Positions 33,680-41,702 of a DNA stretch of 64,000 nucleotides are shown here, one piece after another (position 1 is the first letter of the stretch; the number at the start of each line of letters is the position of its first letter). The notes under the pieces are model-generated. The model searched no databases, had not been told where the DNA came from, and worked only from the letters and a program-made list of their open reading frames with translations. This stretch comes from Micromonospora coriariae (GTDB taxonomy: Bacteria > Actinomycetota > Actinomycetes > Mycobacteriales > Micromonosporaceae): the NCBI RefSeq assembly GCF_900091455.1, contig NZ_LT607412.1, forward strand, positions 3,410,001 to 3,474,000, written 5' to 3'. The translations under genes and the position numbers were made by a program.

Positions 33680-34306
33680 ATGGCTCGTTACACCGGTGCT
33701 GACTGCCGCCGTTGCCGGCGGGAGAAGATGAAGCTGTTCCTCAAGGGCAGCAAGTGTGATGGTCCGAAGTGCCCGTTCGAGTCCCGGCCGTTCCCGCCCG
33801 GGCAGCACGGCCGCGGCCGCACCAAGGAGACGGAGTACCTGCTCCAGCTCCGTGAGAAGCAGAAGGCCCGCCGTGTCTACGGCGTGCTGGAGAAGCAGTT
33901 CCGCGGTTACTACGAGGAAGCCGTTGGCAAGCAGGCCAAGACCGGTGAGGTCCTCCTGCAGATCCTCGAGTCGCGGCTGGACAACGTCGTTTACCGGGCC
34001 GGCTACGCCCACTCGCGGGACATGGCCCGCCAGCTGGTCAAGCACGGTCACTTCACGGTGAACGGCAAGAAGGTCGACATCCCGTCGTACCGCGTCAAGG
34101 AGCACGACATCATCGAGGTTCGGGGCAAGAGCAAGGAGCTCACCCCGTTCATCGTGGCGCAGGCTCAGGCCGGTTCGCGGGCGGTGCCGGCCTGGCTCGA
34201 GGCAATCCCGAGCCAGATGAAGATCCTGGTGCACTCGCTCCCGGCCCGGCAGGTCATCGACACGCAGGTCCAGGAGCAGCTGATCGTCGAGCTCTACTCC
34301 AAGTAG
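33680..34306 (+). CDS. rpsD: 30S ribosomal protein S4, zinc-binding type
   Basis: S4 starts 30S body assembly and in E. coli represses the alpha operon. The 208-residue product has an N-terminal four-cysteine cluster (CRRC ... CDGPKC) typical of the C+ form. The S4 RNA-binding domain contains ESRLDNVVYRAG and RQLVKHGHFTVNGKKVDIPS. A 12-bp hairpin follows its stop. Confidence 0.98.
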   Translation: MARYTGADCRRCRREKMKLFLKGSKCDGPKCPFESRPFPPGQHGRGRTKETEYLLQLREKQKARRVYGVLEKQFRGYYEEAVGKQAKTGEVLLQILESRLDNVVYRAGYAHSRDMARQLVKHGHFTVNGKKVDIPSYRVKEHDIIEVRGKSKELTPFIVAQAQAGSRAVPAWLEAIPSQMKILVHSLPARQVIDTQVQEQLIVELYSK

Positions 34307-34320
34307 TCGGAGCTCGTTGC

Positions 34321-34348
34321 GGTGGCCCGCCCTCCGGGGCGGGCCACC
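34321..34348 (+). terminator. Perfect 12-bp hairpin between rpsD and rpoA
   Basis: GGTGGCCCGCCC (34321-34332) and 34337-34348 pair exactly around TCCG. It may balance ribosomal protein and polymerase subunit expression within the alpha operon. Confidence 0.65.
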
Positions 34349-34405
34349 GGAACAGTTTGTGTCGTGGGCGTCAAATAGCGGGCGTCCCGGAAGAGAAGAG
34401 AAAAC

Positions 34406-35428
34406 ATGCTCATCAGCCAGCGACCCTCCCTCTCCGAGGAGTCGATCAACGAGACCCGGTCGCGGTTCGCCATCGAGCCGCTGGAGCCGGGCTTCGGCTA
34501 CACCCTGGGCAACTCGCTGCGGCGCACGCTGCTGTCGTCGATCCCGGGTGCGGCGGTCACCTCGATCAAGATCGACGGCGTGCTGCACGAGTTCACCACC
34601 ATCCCCGGTGTCAAGGAGGATGTGGTCGAGCTCGTCATGAACATCAAGGAGCTGTGCGTCAGCTCCGAGCACGACGAGCCGGTCAGCATGTACCTGCGTA
34701 AGCAGGGCCCGGGCGACGTGACCGCGGGTGACATCCAGCCCCCGGCCGGCGTCTCCGTGCACAACCCGGATCTGAAGCTCGCCACCCTCAACGGCAAGGG
34801 CCGGCTCGACATGGAGCTGACCGTCGAGCGGGGCCGGGGCTACGTGACGGCGGCGCAGAACAAGCAGTCCGGCGCCGAGATCGGCCGGATCCCGGTCGAC
34901 TCGATCTACTCGCCGGTGCTGAAGGTGACCTACCGCGTCGAGGCGACCCGCGTCGAGCAGCGCACCGACTTCGACCGGCTGATCATCGACGTCGAGACCA
35001 AGCCGTCGATGGGCCCGCGTACCGCGCTTGCCTCCGCCGGTTCGACGCTGGTGGAGCTGTTCGGTCTGGCCCGGGAGCTGGACGAGACCGCCGAGGGTAT
35101 CGACATCGGGCCGTCCCCGCAGGACGCCCAGCTGGCGGCGGACCTCGCCCTGCCAATCGAGGAGCTGGACCTCACCGTCCGCTCCTACAACTGCCTCAAG
35201 CGCGAGGGCATCAACACCGTTGGTGAGCTCATCGGGCGTACCGAGGCCGACCTCCTCGACATCCGCAACTTCGGTCAGAAGTCGATCGACGAGGTCAAGA
35301 TGAAGCTCGCCGGGATGGGTCTGGGGCTGAAGGACTCGGCCCCGAACTTCGACCCGGCGCACGTCGTGGACACCTTCGGCGAGGCCGACTACGACACCGA
35401 CGACTACCGCGAGACCGAGCAGCTCTAG
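34406..35428 (+). CDS. rpoA: DNA-directed RNA polymerase subunit alpha
   Basis: RpoA dimerises to scaffold polymerase assembly, and its C-terminal domain contacts UP elements and activators. The 340-residue protein has the N-terminal assembly domain ([20 protein letters not shown] near residue 22). The C-terminal domain, around [20 protein letters not shown] and [12 protein letters not shown], spans about residues 255-315. An acidic tail ends it. AGAAGAGAAA lies before the ATG. Confidence 0.98.
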   Translation: MLISQRPSLSEESINETRSRFAIEPLEPGFGYTLGNSLRRTLLSSIPGAAVTSIKIDGVLHEFTTIPGVKEDVVELVMNIKELCVSSEHDEPVSMYLRKQGPGDVTAGDIQPPAGVSVHNPDLKLATLNGKGRLDMELTVERGRGYVTAAQNKQSGAEIGRIPVDSIYSPVLKVTYRVEATRVEQRTDFDRLIIDVETKPSMGPRTALASAGSTLVELFGLARELDETAEGIDIGPSPQDAQLAADLALPIEELDLTVRSYNCLKREGINTVGELIGRTEADLLDIRNFGQKSIDEVKMKLAGMGLGLKDSAPNFDPAHVVDTFGEADYDTDDYRETEQL

Positions 35429-35462
35429 TCCGCGCTGCCGCCACAACTGAGGAGCACCAAGC

Positions 35463-36023
35463 ATGCCCACGCCCACCAAGGGCCCCCGCCTCGGCGGCAG
35501 CCCCGCGCACGAGCGGCTGATGCTGGCCAACCTGGCCACCGCGCTGTTCCAGCACGGCAAGATCAAGACCACCGAGACGAAGGCCCGGCGGCTGCGTCCG
35601 CTGGCCGAGCAGCTCATCACCAAGGCCAAGCGCGGTGACCTGGCCGCCCGGCGGCGGGTGCTGGGCGTCGTCAAGGACAAGGACGTGGTCTACGCCCTGT
35701 TCGACCAGATCGCGCCCCGGTACGCCAACCGCCCCGGCGGTTACACCCGGATCGTGAAGACCGGTCCGCGCAAGGGTGACAACGCGCCGATGGTCGTCAT
35801 CGAGCTGGTGGAGGAGCTTCAGGTCGCCGAGCCGAAGGCGAACAAGAAGACCGCCGCCCGCAAGGCCGCGCAGCAGGACAAGGTCGAGGCGCTCGCCCCG
35901 GCGGACGAGACCCCGCGGTCGGAGAACTCCGACCAGGACGCGGAGGCGCCGGTCTCGGCGTCCGGCGACACCGCCGAGGCGCGCGAGGACAGCGACCTCG
36001 CCACCGAGGAGAACAAGGCCTGA
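35463..36023 (+). CDS. rplQ: 50S ribosomal protein L17 with an acidic C-terminal tail
   Basis: L17 sits near the tunnel exit. The conserved core spans about residues 1-120, with [20 protein letters not shown] near the start and [20 protein letters not shown]. The protein then has a 65-residue low-complexity tail, first Lys/Ala-rich then acidic (ending [13 protein letters not shown]), making 186 residues in total. AACTGAGGAGCACC precedes the ATG. A 15-bp terminator follows 14 nt after the stop. Confidence 0.97.
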   Translation: MPTPTKGPRLGGSPAHERLMLANLATALFQHGKIKTTETKARRLRPLAEQLITKAKRGDLAARRRVLGVVKDKDVVYALFDQIAPRYANRPGGYTRIVKTGPRKGDNAPMVVIELVEELQVAEPKANKKTAARKAAQQDKVEALAPADETPRSENSDQDAEAPVSASGDTAEAREDSDLATEENKA

Positions 36024-36037
36024 TCTCGGGCATCGTT

Positions 36038-36070
36038 CGGGCCCGGCACCCCCTCGGGGTGCCGGGCCCG
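36038..36070 (+). terminator. Perfect 15-bp terminator after rplQ
   Basis: Arms 36038-36052 and 36056-36070 are exact reverse complements around CTC. The truA ribosome-binding site begins only about 10 nt later, so truA read-through must unfold or bypass this hairpin. Confidence 0.8.
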
Positions 36071-36091
36071 ACCCGTAACAGGAGGTACGAG

Positions 36092-36922
36092 GTGGACGAG
36101 CGGATCCGGCTGCGGCTGGATGTCTCGTACGACGGCACCGGCTTCTCCGGCTGGGCCGCCCAACCGACCCGGCGCACCGTCGCCGGGGTGCTCGTCGAGA
36201 CCCTTGACCTGGTACTCGGCGCCGGCACGGCCACCGGTTTGACCGTGGCCGGGCGGACCGACGCGGGGGTCCACGCCACCGGGCAGGTCTGCCACCTCGA
36301 CCTGCCCGTCGAGGTGTGGCGGCAGCACGAGGGCCGGCTGCTGCGCCGGCTGGCCCGGCTGCTCCCCACCGACGTCCGGGTGCGGGAGATGACCGAGGTG
36401 CCGGCCGACTTCGACGCCCGGTTCTCGGCCACCTTCCGACGCTACGAGTACCGGGTCACCGACGCCCGGTACGGCGCGGAGCCGCTGCGCCGGCACGAGG
36501 TGCTGGCCTGGCCGCGGCCCCTGGACCTGGCGGCGCTGAACGCCGCGGCGGCCGGCCTGGTCGGGGAGCACGACTTCGCCGCGTACTGCCGGCGCAAGGA
36601 GAACGCGACGACGCTGCGCGAGGTGACCCGGCTGGACTGGCGCCGCGACCCGGACGGCATCCTGGTCGCGACGGTGCAGGCGGACGCGTTCTGCCAGGCG
36701 ATGGTGCGCAGCCTGGTGGGGGCGATGCTGGTGGCCGGGGACGGCCGCCGCCCGGTGGAGTGGCCGGGCACCCTGCTGACCCGCCGGGAGCGGTCCAGCG
36801 AGGTGACCGTGGCCCCGGCGCACGGGCTGACCCTGGTCGAGGTGGGGTACCCGGCCGATCCGACCGAGTACGCCCGCCGCGCCGACCTCACCCGCCGGCT
36901 GCGGGTGCCCGTCGAGGGCTGA
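36092..36922 (+). CDS. truA: tRNA pseudouridine synthase A
   Basis: TruA makes pseudouridine at positions 38-40 of the tRNA anticodon arm. I chose GTG 36092, with AGGAGG at 36080-36085, giving 276 residues (MDERIRLRLDVSYDGTGFSG). A start at 36059 would read through the terminator. The catalytic Asp is in GRTDAGVHATGQ, and later conserved blocks include YCRRKENATT and FCQAMVRSLVGAML. It is a usual neighbour of rplQ in bacteria. Confidence 0.96.
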   Translation: MDERIRLRLDVSYDGTGFSGWAAQPTRRTVAGVLVETLDLVLGAGTATGLTVAGRTDAGVHATGQVCHLDLPVEVWRQHEGRLLRRLARLLPTDVRVREMTEVPADFDARFSATFRRYEYRVTDARYGAEPLRRHEVLAWPRPLDLAALNAAAAGLVGEHDFAAYCRRKENATTLREVTRLDWRRDPDGILVATVQADAFCQAMVRSLVGAMLVAGDGRRPVEWPGTLLTRRERSSEVTVAPAHGLTLVEVGYPADPTEYARRADLTRRLRVPVEG

Positions 36923-36975
36923 CCGCGCCGAGCGCGGACTGTCCTTTCACGGTGACCGCCGACGGCGGGGTGCGG

Positions 36976-38040
36976 TCAGTCGCCAGGTAGTTCGCCGTCG
37001 CCTGTGGTGCCGCTCTGGGTGCCGCCGCTCTCGGTCGGCCCCGCCGTCGGTTGCCCAGCCGTGCCGCCATCGGCCCGCCGCTGCAGCACGCCCCGGCTGA
37101 GGTGCAGCTCGATCATGTCGAACAGGATCTCCCGGATCGTGGTGTCGCCGGACTTGACCGCCACCCCGTCCGTGCGGACCACCAGCGCGTACGCCAGGTA
37201 GTGGCCGCGGACCTGCCAGCCGACCCGGGCCGGGGCCGTGGACACCACCTCGGTGCCGTCGCCTTCCTTGCCGACCAGGCCCCGGAACCGGCCCTGCCGC
37301 TCGTCGAGCAGCTGCCGGATCCGGTCCCGGGCCCGTTCCGCGCTCACCTTGTCGGTGAGGTTGAACAGCCCGGTGGTGACCAGGTGGTCGCCGCCGGGGG
37401 CCCGCAGCGTGGCCCGTACCACCTGGTTGCAGCCGAGCCGGACCAGCAGGTCGGCCACCTCGCCGGTGGCGGCGACGGCGCAACTGCCGCTCGAGTGTGT
37501 CCTGACCACCTGGTAGCTCGGCTGGCCGTCGGTGACCTTCAGCTCCTTGCCGGGGAAGAGCTCCTTGGCGGTGAGCGGGGCCTGATCGGTGTCCCGGGAG
37601 TCGAGGTCCTGGCGTTCTTCCACGGGGGCGGACGCGGCGACGTTCGGCTGGTACGTAGGGGTGGCGTCCGGCTGTGGGTCGCGATCCACCAGCAGCGCGG
37701 CGGCGCCCAGGCCGCAGAGCGCGAGGAGGACCAGGACGGCCGCGCCGCCGATCAGCACCTGCCAGAGCCGGCCGCCACCGCGCCGGGAGGTCGGCTCGAT
37801 CGGCTCCGCCGAGGTGTAGACCTGCTCGCGGGGCGGGGCAGGCGGGATGTCGGCACGGGTCGGTGGCGGAGCGGACGACGGCAGCGCGATCTGGTTCGTC
37901 CGGCGCAGCGACGGGGTGGGGAAACGCGACGGAGAGGGCCCGGCCGGCGGCGGCGGACCCGCGCCGGGCACGGACAGGTCGGACCCGTCATCCGGGTACT
38001 CCACGAAAGCGTCCTCATCGGACTCGTACCGATACACCAT
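36976..38040 (-). CDS. Single-pass membrane protein with a large outer domain, function unknown
   Basis: This 354-residue protein has an acidic, Pro-rich cytosolic N-terminus (about residues 1-88). One transmembrane helix follows (about 92-115: LWQVLIGGAAVLVLLALCGL). The outer region of about 235 residues has two cysteines (SGSCAVA and LGCNQVV) that could form a disulfide, and a low-complexity C-terminus. I recognise no enzyme motif. I chose ATG 38040 (MVYRYESDED): TAGTCT lies 7 nt upstream on the minus strand with no ribosome-binding site, the leaderless pattern. ATG 38061 is an alternative adding MTPSLGD. It is divergent from the methyltransferase gene. Confidence 0.72.
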   Translation of the reverse strand: MVYRYESDEDAFVEYPDDGSDLSVPGAGPPPPAGPSPSRFPTPSLRRTNQIALPSSAPPPTRADIPPAPPREQVYTSAEPIEPTSRRGGGRLWQVLIGGAAVLVLLALCGLGAAALLVDRDPQPDATPTYQPNVAASAPVEERQDLDSRDTDQAPLTAKELFPGKELKVTDGQPSYQVVRTHSSGSCAVAATGEVADLLVRLGCNQVVRATLRAPGGDHLVTTGLFNLTDKVSAERARDRIRQLLDERQGRFRGLVGKEGDGTEVVSTAPARVGWQVRGHYLAYALVVRTDGVAVKSGDTTIREILFDMIELHLSRGVLQRRADGGTAGQPTAGPTESGGTQSGTTGDGELPGD

Positions 38041-38142
38041 GTCGCCCAGACTAGGAGTCATTGTCCCTTTAGGGGGTAATAATGGGAAATGTGGGTGTGG
38101 GCCGCGTCGGGGCGTGCCGGGACCGATGCGAGAATTGCCGGC

Positions 38143-38748
38143 GTGACCGGCGACCACTACTTCACCGCTCAGCCCGCCAGCGACGCCCCGCCGCGCGAGG
38201 TCGAGTTCTCCGTCGCCGACCGCGACTACCGGCTCGCCTCGGCCGGCGGGGTCTTCTCCGCCAGCCGTCTCGACCCGGGCACCGCGGTGCTCCTGCGCAA
38301 GGCCGAGCTGCCCACCACCGCCACCACCGGCGACCTGCTCGACCTCGGCTGCGGATTCGGGCCGATCACGTGCGTGCTGGCCGACCTGGCGCCGGCGAGC
38401 ACCGTCTGGGCCGTCGACGTCAACGCCCGGGCCCGCGAGCTGACCACGGCCAACGCGGCGCGGGTCGGCGCCGGCGACCGGGTCCGGGTCAGCGCTCCGG
38501 ACGACGTGCCGGCGGAGATCCGCTTCGCCCAGCTCTGGTCCAACCCGCCGATCCGGATCGGCAAGGAGGGGTTGCACGACCTGCTGTTGCGCTGGCTGCC
38601 CCGGCTCGCCCCGGACGGCGTCGGTTGGCTGGTGGTCGCCCGGCACCTCGGTGGTGACTCGCTGCACGGCTGGCTCACCGACCAGGGCTGGCAGGTTGAG
38701 CGGCACGCCAGCCAGAAGGGCTTCCGGGTGCTGCGGGTCACCCGGTAA
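38143..38748 (+). CDS. RsmC-like class I methyltransferase
   Basis: A 201-residue SAM-dependent methyltransferase resembling the C-terminal half of RsmC, which makes m2G in 16S rRNA. Motif I is LLDLGCGFGP (about residue 64), the acidic motif II is VWAVDVN, and the substrate-base motif is WSNPPIR. RsmC-type proteins often occur as this short form in actinobacteria; the exact nucleotide target is uncertain. The GTG at 38143 has no Shine-Dalgarno sequence, but GAGAAT (38130-38135) ends 7 nt before it, suggesting a leaderless transcript. Only 102 nt separate it from the divergent membrane-protein gene. Confidence 0.85.
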   Translation: MTGDHYFTAQPASDAPPREVEFSVADRDYRLASAGGVFSASRLDPGTAVLLRKAELPTTATTGDLLDLGCGFGPITCVLADLAPASTVWAVDVNARARELTTANAARVGAGDRVRVSAPDDVPAEIRFAQLWSNPPIRIGKEGLHDLLLRWLPRLAPDGVGWLVVARHLGGDSLHGWLTDQGWQVERHASQKGFRVLRVTR

Positions 38749-38789
38749 TTGGATGTACCTTCCGACCCTCGCTGGGGCAGGATCCCGGC

Positions 38790-40469
38790 GTGGGATACGT
38801 GGACGTGGCAGCGGTCGGGCACATCCTGCCCGACGGTCGGGAACTCTTCGCCGACGTGTCGTTCCGGGTCGGGGAGGGCGGCAAGGTCGCTCTGGTCGGG
38901 CCGAACGGCGCGGGTAAGACGACACTGCTGCGGATGGTCGCCGGTGACCTGCCGGTGCGTACCGGCGCCGTCGCGCGGGCCGGCGGACTGGGCGTCATGC
39001 GCCAGTTCATCGGCATGATCGGCGACGAGTCGACACTCGCCGACCTGGCGCTGTCACTCGCCCCACCGCCGCTGCGCGAGGCCGGCCGCCGGCTCGGCGA
39101 GACCGAGACGGCCATGCGGGCGGCCGAGGTCCGCGGCAAGTACAGCACCGCCGCCGGCAAGGCACAGCTGGCGTACGCCGACGCGCTGGGCGCCTGGGGC
39201 GAGGCCGGCGGGTACGACGCCGAGGTGCTCTTCGACACCGTCGCCACCATCGTGCTCGACCAGCCCTGGGACGCCGTCCGGGACCGACCCGTGCGCACCC
39301 TCTCCGGTGGACAGCAGAAGCGGTTCGCGCTGGAGCTGCTGCTGCGCGGCCCGGACGAGGTGCTGCTGCTCGACGAGCCGGACAACTTCCTCGACGTGCC
39401 CGGCAAGCGCTGGCTGGAGGCGCGGCTGCGCGAGTCGGCCAAGTCCGTGCTCTACGTCTCGCACGACCGAGAGCTGCTGGCCCAGACCGCCGACCGGGTG
39501 GTCGCCGTGGAGGGCGGCAGCGCATGGGTGCACCCGGGCGGCTTCGCCAGCTGGCACGAGGCGCGGGTCGCGCGGCACGCCCGCCTCGACGAGCTGCGCC
39601 GGCGCTGGGACGAGGAGCACCAGAAGCTCCGCGAGCTGATGCTGATGTACAAGCAGAAGGCGGCGTACAACGACGGGCTCGCCTCGCGGTACCAGGCCGC
39701 GCAGACCCGGCTGCGCAAGTTCGAGGAGGCCGGGCCGCCGCCCGTACCGCCGAAGGACCAGGACATCCGGATGCGGCTGACCGGCGGGCGGACCGGCAAG
39801 CGCGCGGTGGTGTGCGAGCAGCTGGAGTTGGACGGCCTGACCTACCCCTTCGACCTGGAGATCTGGTACGGCGACCGGGTGGCGGTGCTCGGTGCCAACG
39901 GCACAGGCAAGTCGCACTTCCTGCGGCTGCTGGCCCGGGGCGGCACCGACCCCGACCCGGCGAACGGGCCGGTCGACGGCGCGGGGGCGCTCGCCCCGGT
40001 GACACATGACGGCAAGGCTCGGCTCGGTGCCCGGGTGCGCCCGGGGCACTTTTCCCAGACCCACGACCGGCCCGAGCTGATGTCGAAGACGCTGGTCGAG
40101 ATCCTCTGGCGGGGCGACGAGCACCGGACCGGCATGGACCGGCACGCGGCGATGGGGGTGCTCAGCCGCTACGAGCTGGCCGGGCAGGGTGACCAGCGGT
40201 TCGGCACCCTCTCCGGCGGGCAGCAGGCCCGGTTCCTGGTGCTGCTGCTGGAGCTGTCCGGGGCGACCCTGCTGCTGCTCGACGAGCCCACCGACAACCT
40301 CGACCTGGCCAGCGCGGAGGCCCTCGAAGCGGGCCTGAACGCGTTCGAGGGGACGGTGATCGCGGTCACCCACGACCGCTGGTTCACGCGATCCTTCGAC
40401 CGGTTCGTGCTTTTCCGGGGCGACAGCGAGGTGGTGGAGACCCCGGAGCCGGTCTGGGACGTCGCCTGA
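38790..40469 (+). CDS. ABC-F family ATPase
   Basis: A 559-residue soluble protein with two ABC domains and no membrane segment. Domain 1 has Walker A GPNGAGKTT (residues 37-45), signature LSGGQ and Walker B LLLLDEPDN. Domain 2 has GANGTGKS, LSGGQ and LLLLDEPTDN. The region between them carries the ABC-F linker (arm-like RRRWDEEHQKLRELMLMYKQ). ABC-F proteins act on the ribosome as translation factors or antibiotic-resistance factors; which applies here cannot be told. GTG 38790 is preceded by CAGGAT at 6 nt, which may be a -10 or a weak AGGA ribosome-binding site. Confidence 0.9.
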   Translation: MGYVDVAAVGHILPDGRELFADVSFRVGEGGKVALVGPNGAGKTTLLRMVAGDLPVRTGAVARAGGLGVMRQFIGMIGDESTLADLALSLAPPPLREAGRRLGETETAMRAAEVRGKYSTAAGKAQLAYADALGAWGEAGGYDAEVLFDTVATIVLDQPWDAVRDRPVRTLSGGQQKRFALELLLRGPDEVLLLDEPDNFLDVPGKRWLEARLRESAKSVLYVSHDRELLAQTADRVVAVEGGSAWVHPGGFASWHEARVARHARLDELRRRWDEEHQKLRELMLMYKQKAAYNDGLASRYQAAQTRLRKFEEAGPPPVPPKDQDIRMRLTGGRTGKRAVVCEQLELDGLTYPFDLEIWYGDRVAVLGANGTGKSHFLRLLARGGTDPDPANGPVDGAGALAPVTHDGKARLGARVRPGHFSQTHDRPELMSKTLVEILWRGDEHRTGMDRHAAMGVLSRYELAGQGDQRFGTLSGGQQARFLVLLLELSGATLLLLDEPTDNLDLASAEALEAGLNAFEGTVIAVTHDRWFTRSFDRFVLFRGDSEVVETPEPVWDVA

Positions 40470-40474
40470 GCCGA

Positions 40475-40523
40475 AAGGAAGGGTCCCTTGTTAACGCCAG
40501 GCGTTAACAAGGGACCCTTCCTT
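40475..40523. repeat. 49-bp interspersed palindrome (GTTAAC type)
   Basis: Perfect 24-bp arms (40475-40498 and 40500-40523) face each other across one central A. Each arm contains AAGGAAGGGTCCCTTGTTAA or its complement. Related single-arm copies occur at 48582 and 48613. It begins 6 nt after the ABC-F stop and could also terminate transcription. I recall similar GTTAACAAGGG elements as frequent in Micromonospora, but have not checked. Confidence 0.85.
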
Positions 40524-40545
40524 CGCTGGGCATAGAGTGGATCTC

Positions 40546-41499
40546 GTGACTGAGATGACCTATCGCCGGCTGGGCGACTCCGGGCTCGTGGTGTCCGTGG
40601 TCGGCATCGGCTGCAACAACTTCGGCCGGAAGCTCGACCTCGACGGCACCCGCGCTGTGGTGGACGCCGCCCTGGACGCCGGTATCACCCTGTTCGACAC
40701 CGCTGACATCTACGGCGAGCCGCAGGGCAGCTCCGAGGAGCTGCTCGGGCAGGCGCTCAAGGGGCGCCGGGACGACGTCGTGGTGGCCACCAAGTTCGGC
40801 ATGGACATGAACGGCCTCAACGGGCCGGACTTCGGCGCCCGGGGATCGCGGCGCTACATCGCCCGCGCGGTGGAGGCGTCGCTGCGCCGGCTCGGCGCCG
40901 ACCACATCGACCTGTACCAGATGCACGAGCCCGACCCGGGCACGCCGATCGACGAGACCCTCGCCGCCCTGGACGACCTGGTCCGTGACGGCAAGGTGCG
41001 CTACCTGGGCAACTCCAACTTCGCCGGCTGGCAGATCGCCGACGCGGACTGGGTCGCCTCGTCCAACGGCCGGGCCCGCTTCATCAGCGCGCAGAACCAC
41101 TACAGCCTGGTGGAGCGCTCGGTGGAGGCCGAGGTGATCCCGGCCTGCGAGCGGTTCGGTCTCGGCATGCTGCCGTTCTTCCCGCTCGCCAACGGCCTGC
41201 TCACCGGCAAGTACAAGCGTGAGGCGCAGCCGCCGGCCGGCAGCCGGCTCTCCGGCGGTGGCCGGTACGCGGAGCGACTCGCCGCCGCCGACTGGGACAC
41301 CATCGAGGCGATCGAGGCGTACGCGGCCGAGCGGGGGTTGACCATGCTCCAGGTGGCGATCGGCGGGCTGGCCGCCCAGCCGGCGGTGACCTCGGTGATC
41401 GCCGGAGCCACCACGCCCGAGCAGGTGCTCGCCAACGCCGCCGCCGGCACCTGGGAACCCACCGACGAGGACCTGGCCGCGCTGCGCGCCATCCTCTGA
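40546..41499 (+). CDS. Aldo/keto reductase
   Basis: An NADPH-dependent aldo/keto reductase of 317 residues, TIM-barrel fold; substrate unknown. The catalytic tetrad is visible: Asp in FDTADIYG, Tyr in the same motif, Lys in VVATKFG and His in LYQMHEPD. Conserved YLGNSNF and the C-terminal cofactor-binding region are present. I chose GTG 40546 (MTEMTYRRLGDSG), since TAGAGT (40533-40538) ends 7 nt before it. A GTG at 40537 would overlap that hexamer. The gene sits between two palindromic repeats. Confidence 0.88.
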   Translation: MTEMTYRRLGDSGLVVSVVGIGCNNFGRKLDLDGTRAVVDAALDAGITLFDTADIYGEPQGSSEELLGQALKGRRDDVVVATKFGMDMNGLNGPDFGARGSRRYIARAVEASLRRLGADHIDLYQMHEPDPGTPIDETLAALDDLVRDGKVRYLGNSNFAGWQIADADWVASSNGRARFISAQNHYSLVERSVEAEVIPACERFGLGMLPFFPLANGLLTGKYKREAQPPAGSRLSGGGRYAERLAAADWDTIEAIEAYAAERGLTMLQVAIGGLAAQPAVTSVIAGATTPEQVLANAAAGTWEPTDEDLAALRAIL

Positions 41500-41519
41500 G
41501 CCGGAGGGCGGGCTGCTCC

Positions 41520-41596
41520 TGATCCACTCGTGTTCCCTGACGTCGGGGTGACCTGTCACCCGGGACACCGCGACTTCAGGGACGCCGAGTGGATCA
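41520..41596. repeat. 77-bp nested palindromic element
   Basis: Three layers of inverted repeat share one centre: outer TGATCCACTCG (41520-41530) with CGAGTGGATCA (41586-41596), middle TCCCTGA (41534-41540) with TCAGGGA (41576-41582), and inner GGGTGAC (41546-41552) with GTCACCC (41555-41561). It lies between converging genes and is not a simple terminator. It looks like a mobile or REP-like intergenic element. Confidence 0.75.
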
Positions 41597-41656
41597 GTCG
41601 TTCGGCGTACCGGTGCGGCGGCGACCGAGCAGGATCTCCGCACCACGGATATGAGG

Positions 41657-41696
41657 GAGGTCCCTCCCCGACGCCGGAGCGCCGGGGAGGGACCTC
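41657..41696. terminator. Bidirectional terminator between convergent genes
   Basis: GAGGTCCCTCCCCG (41657-41670) and its exact complement (41683-41696) flank a 12-nt loop. It is only 6 nt past the end of the minus-strand giant gene and follows the aldo/keto reductase gene, so it can serve both. Confidence 0.85.
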
Positions 41697-41702
41697 GTCG
41701 GA

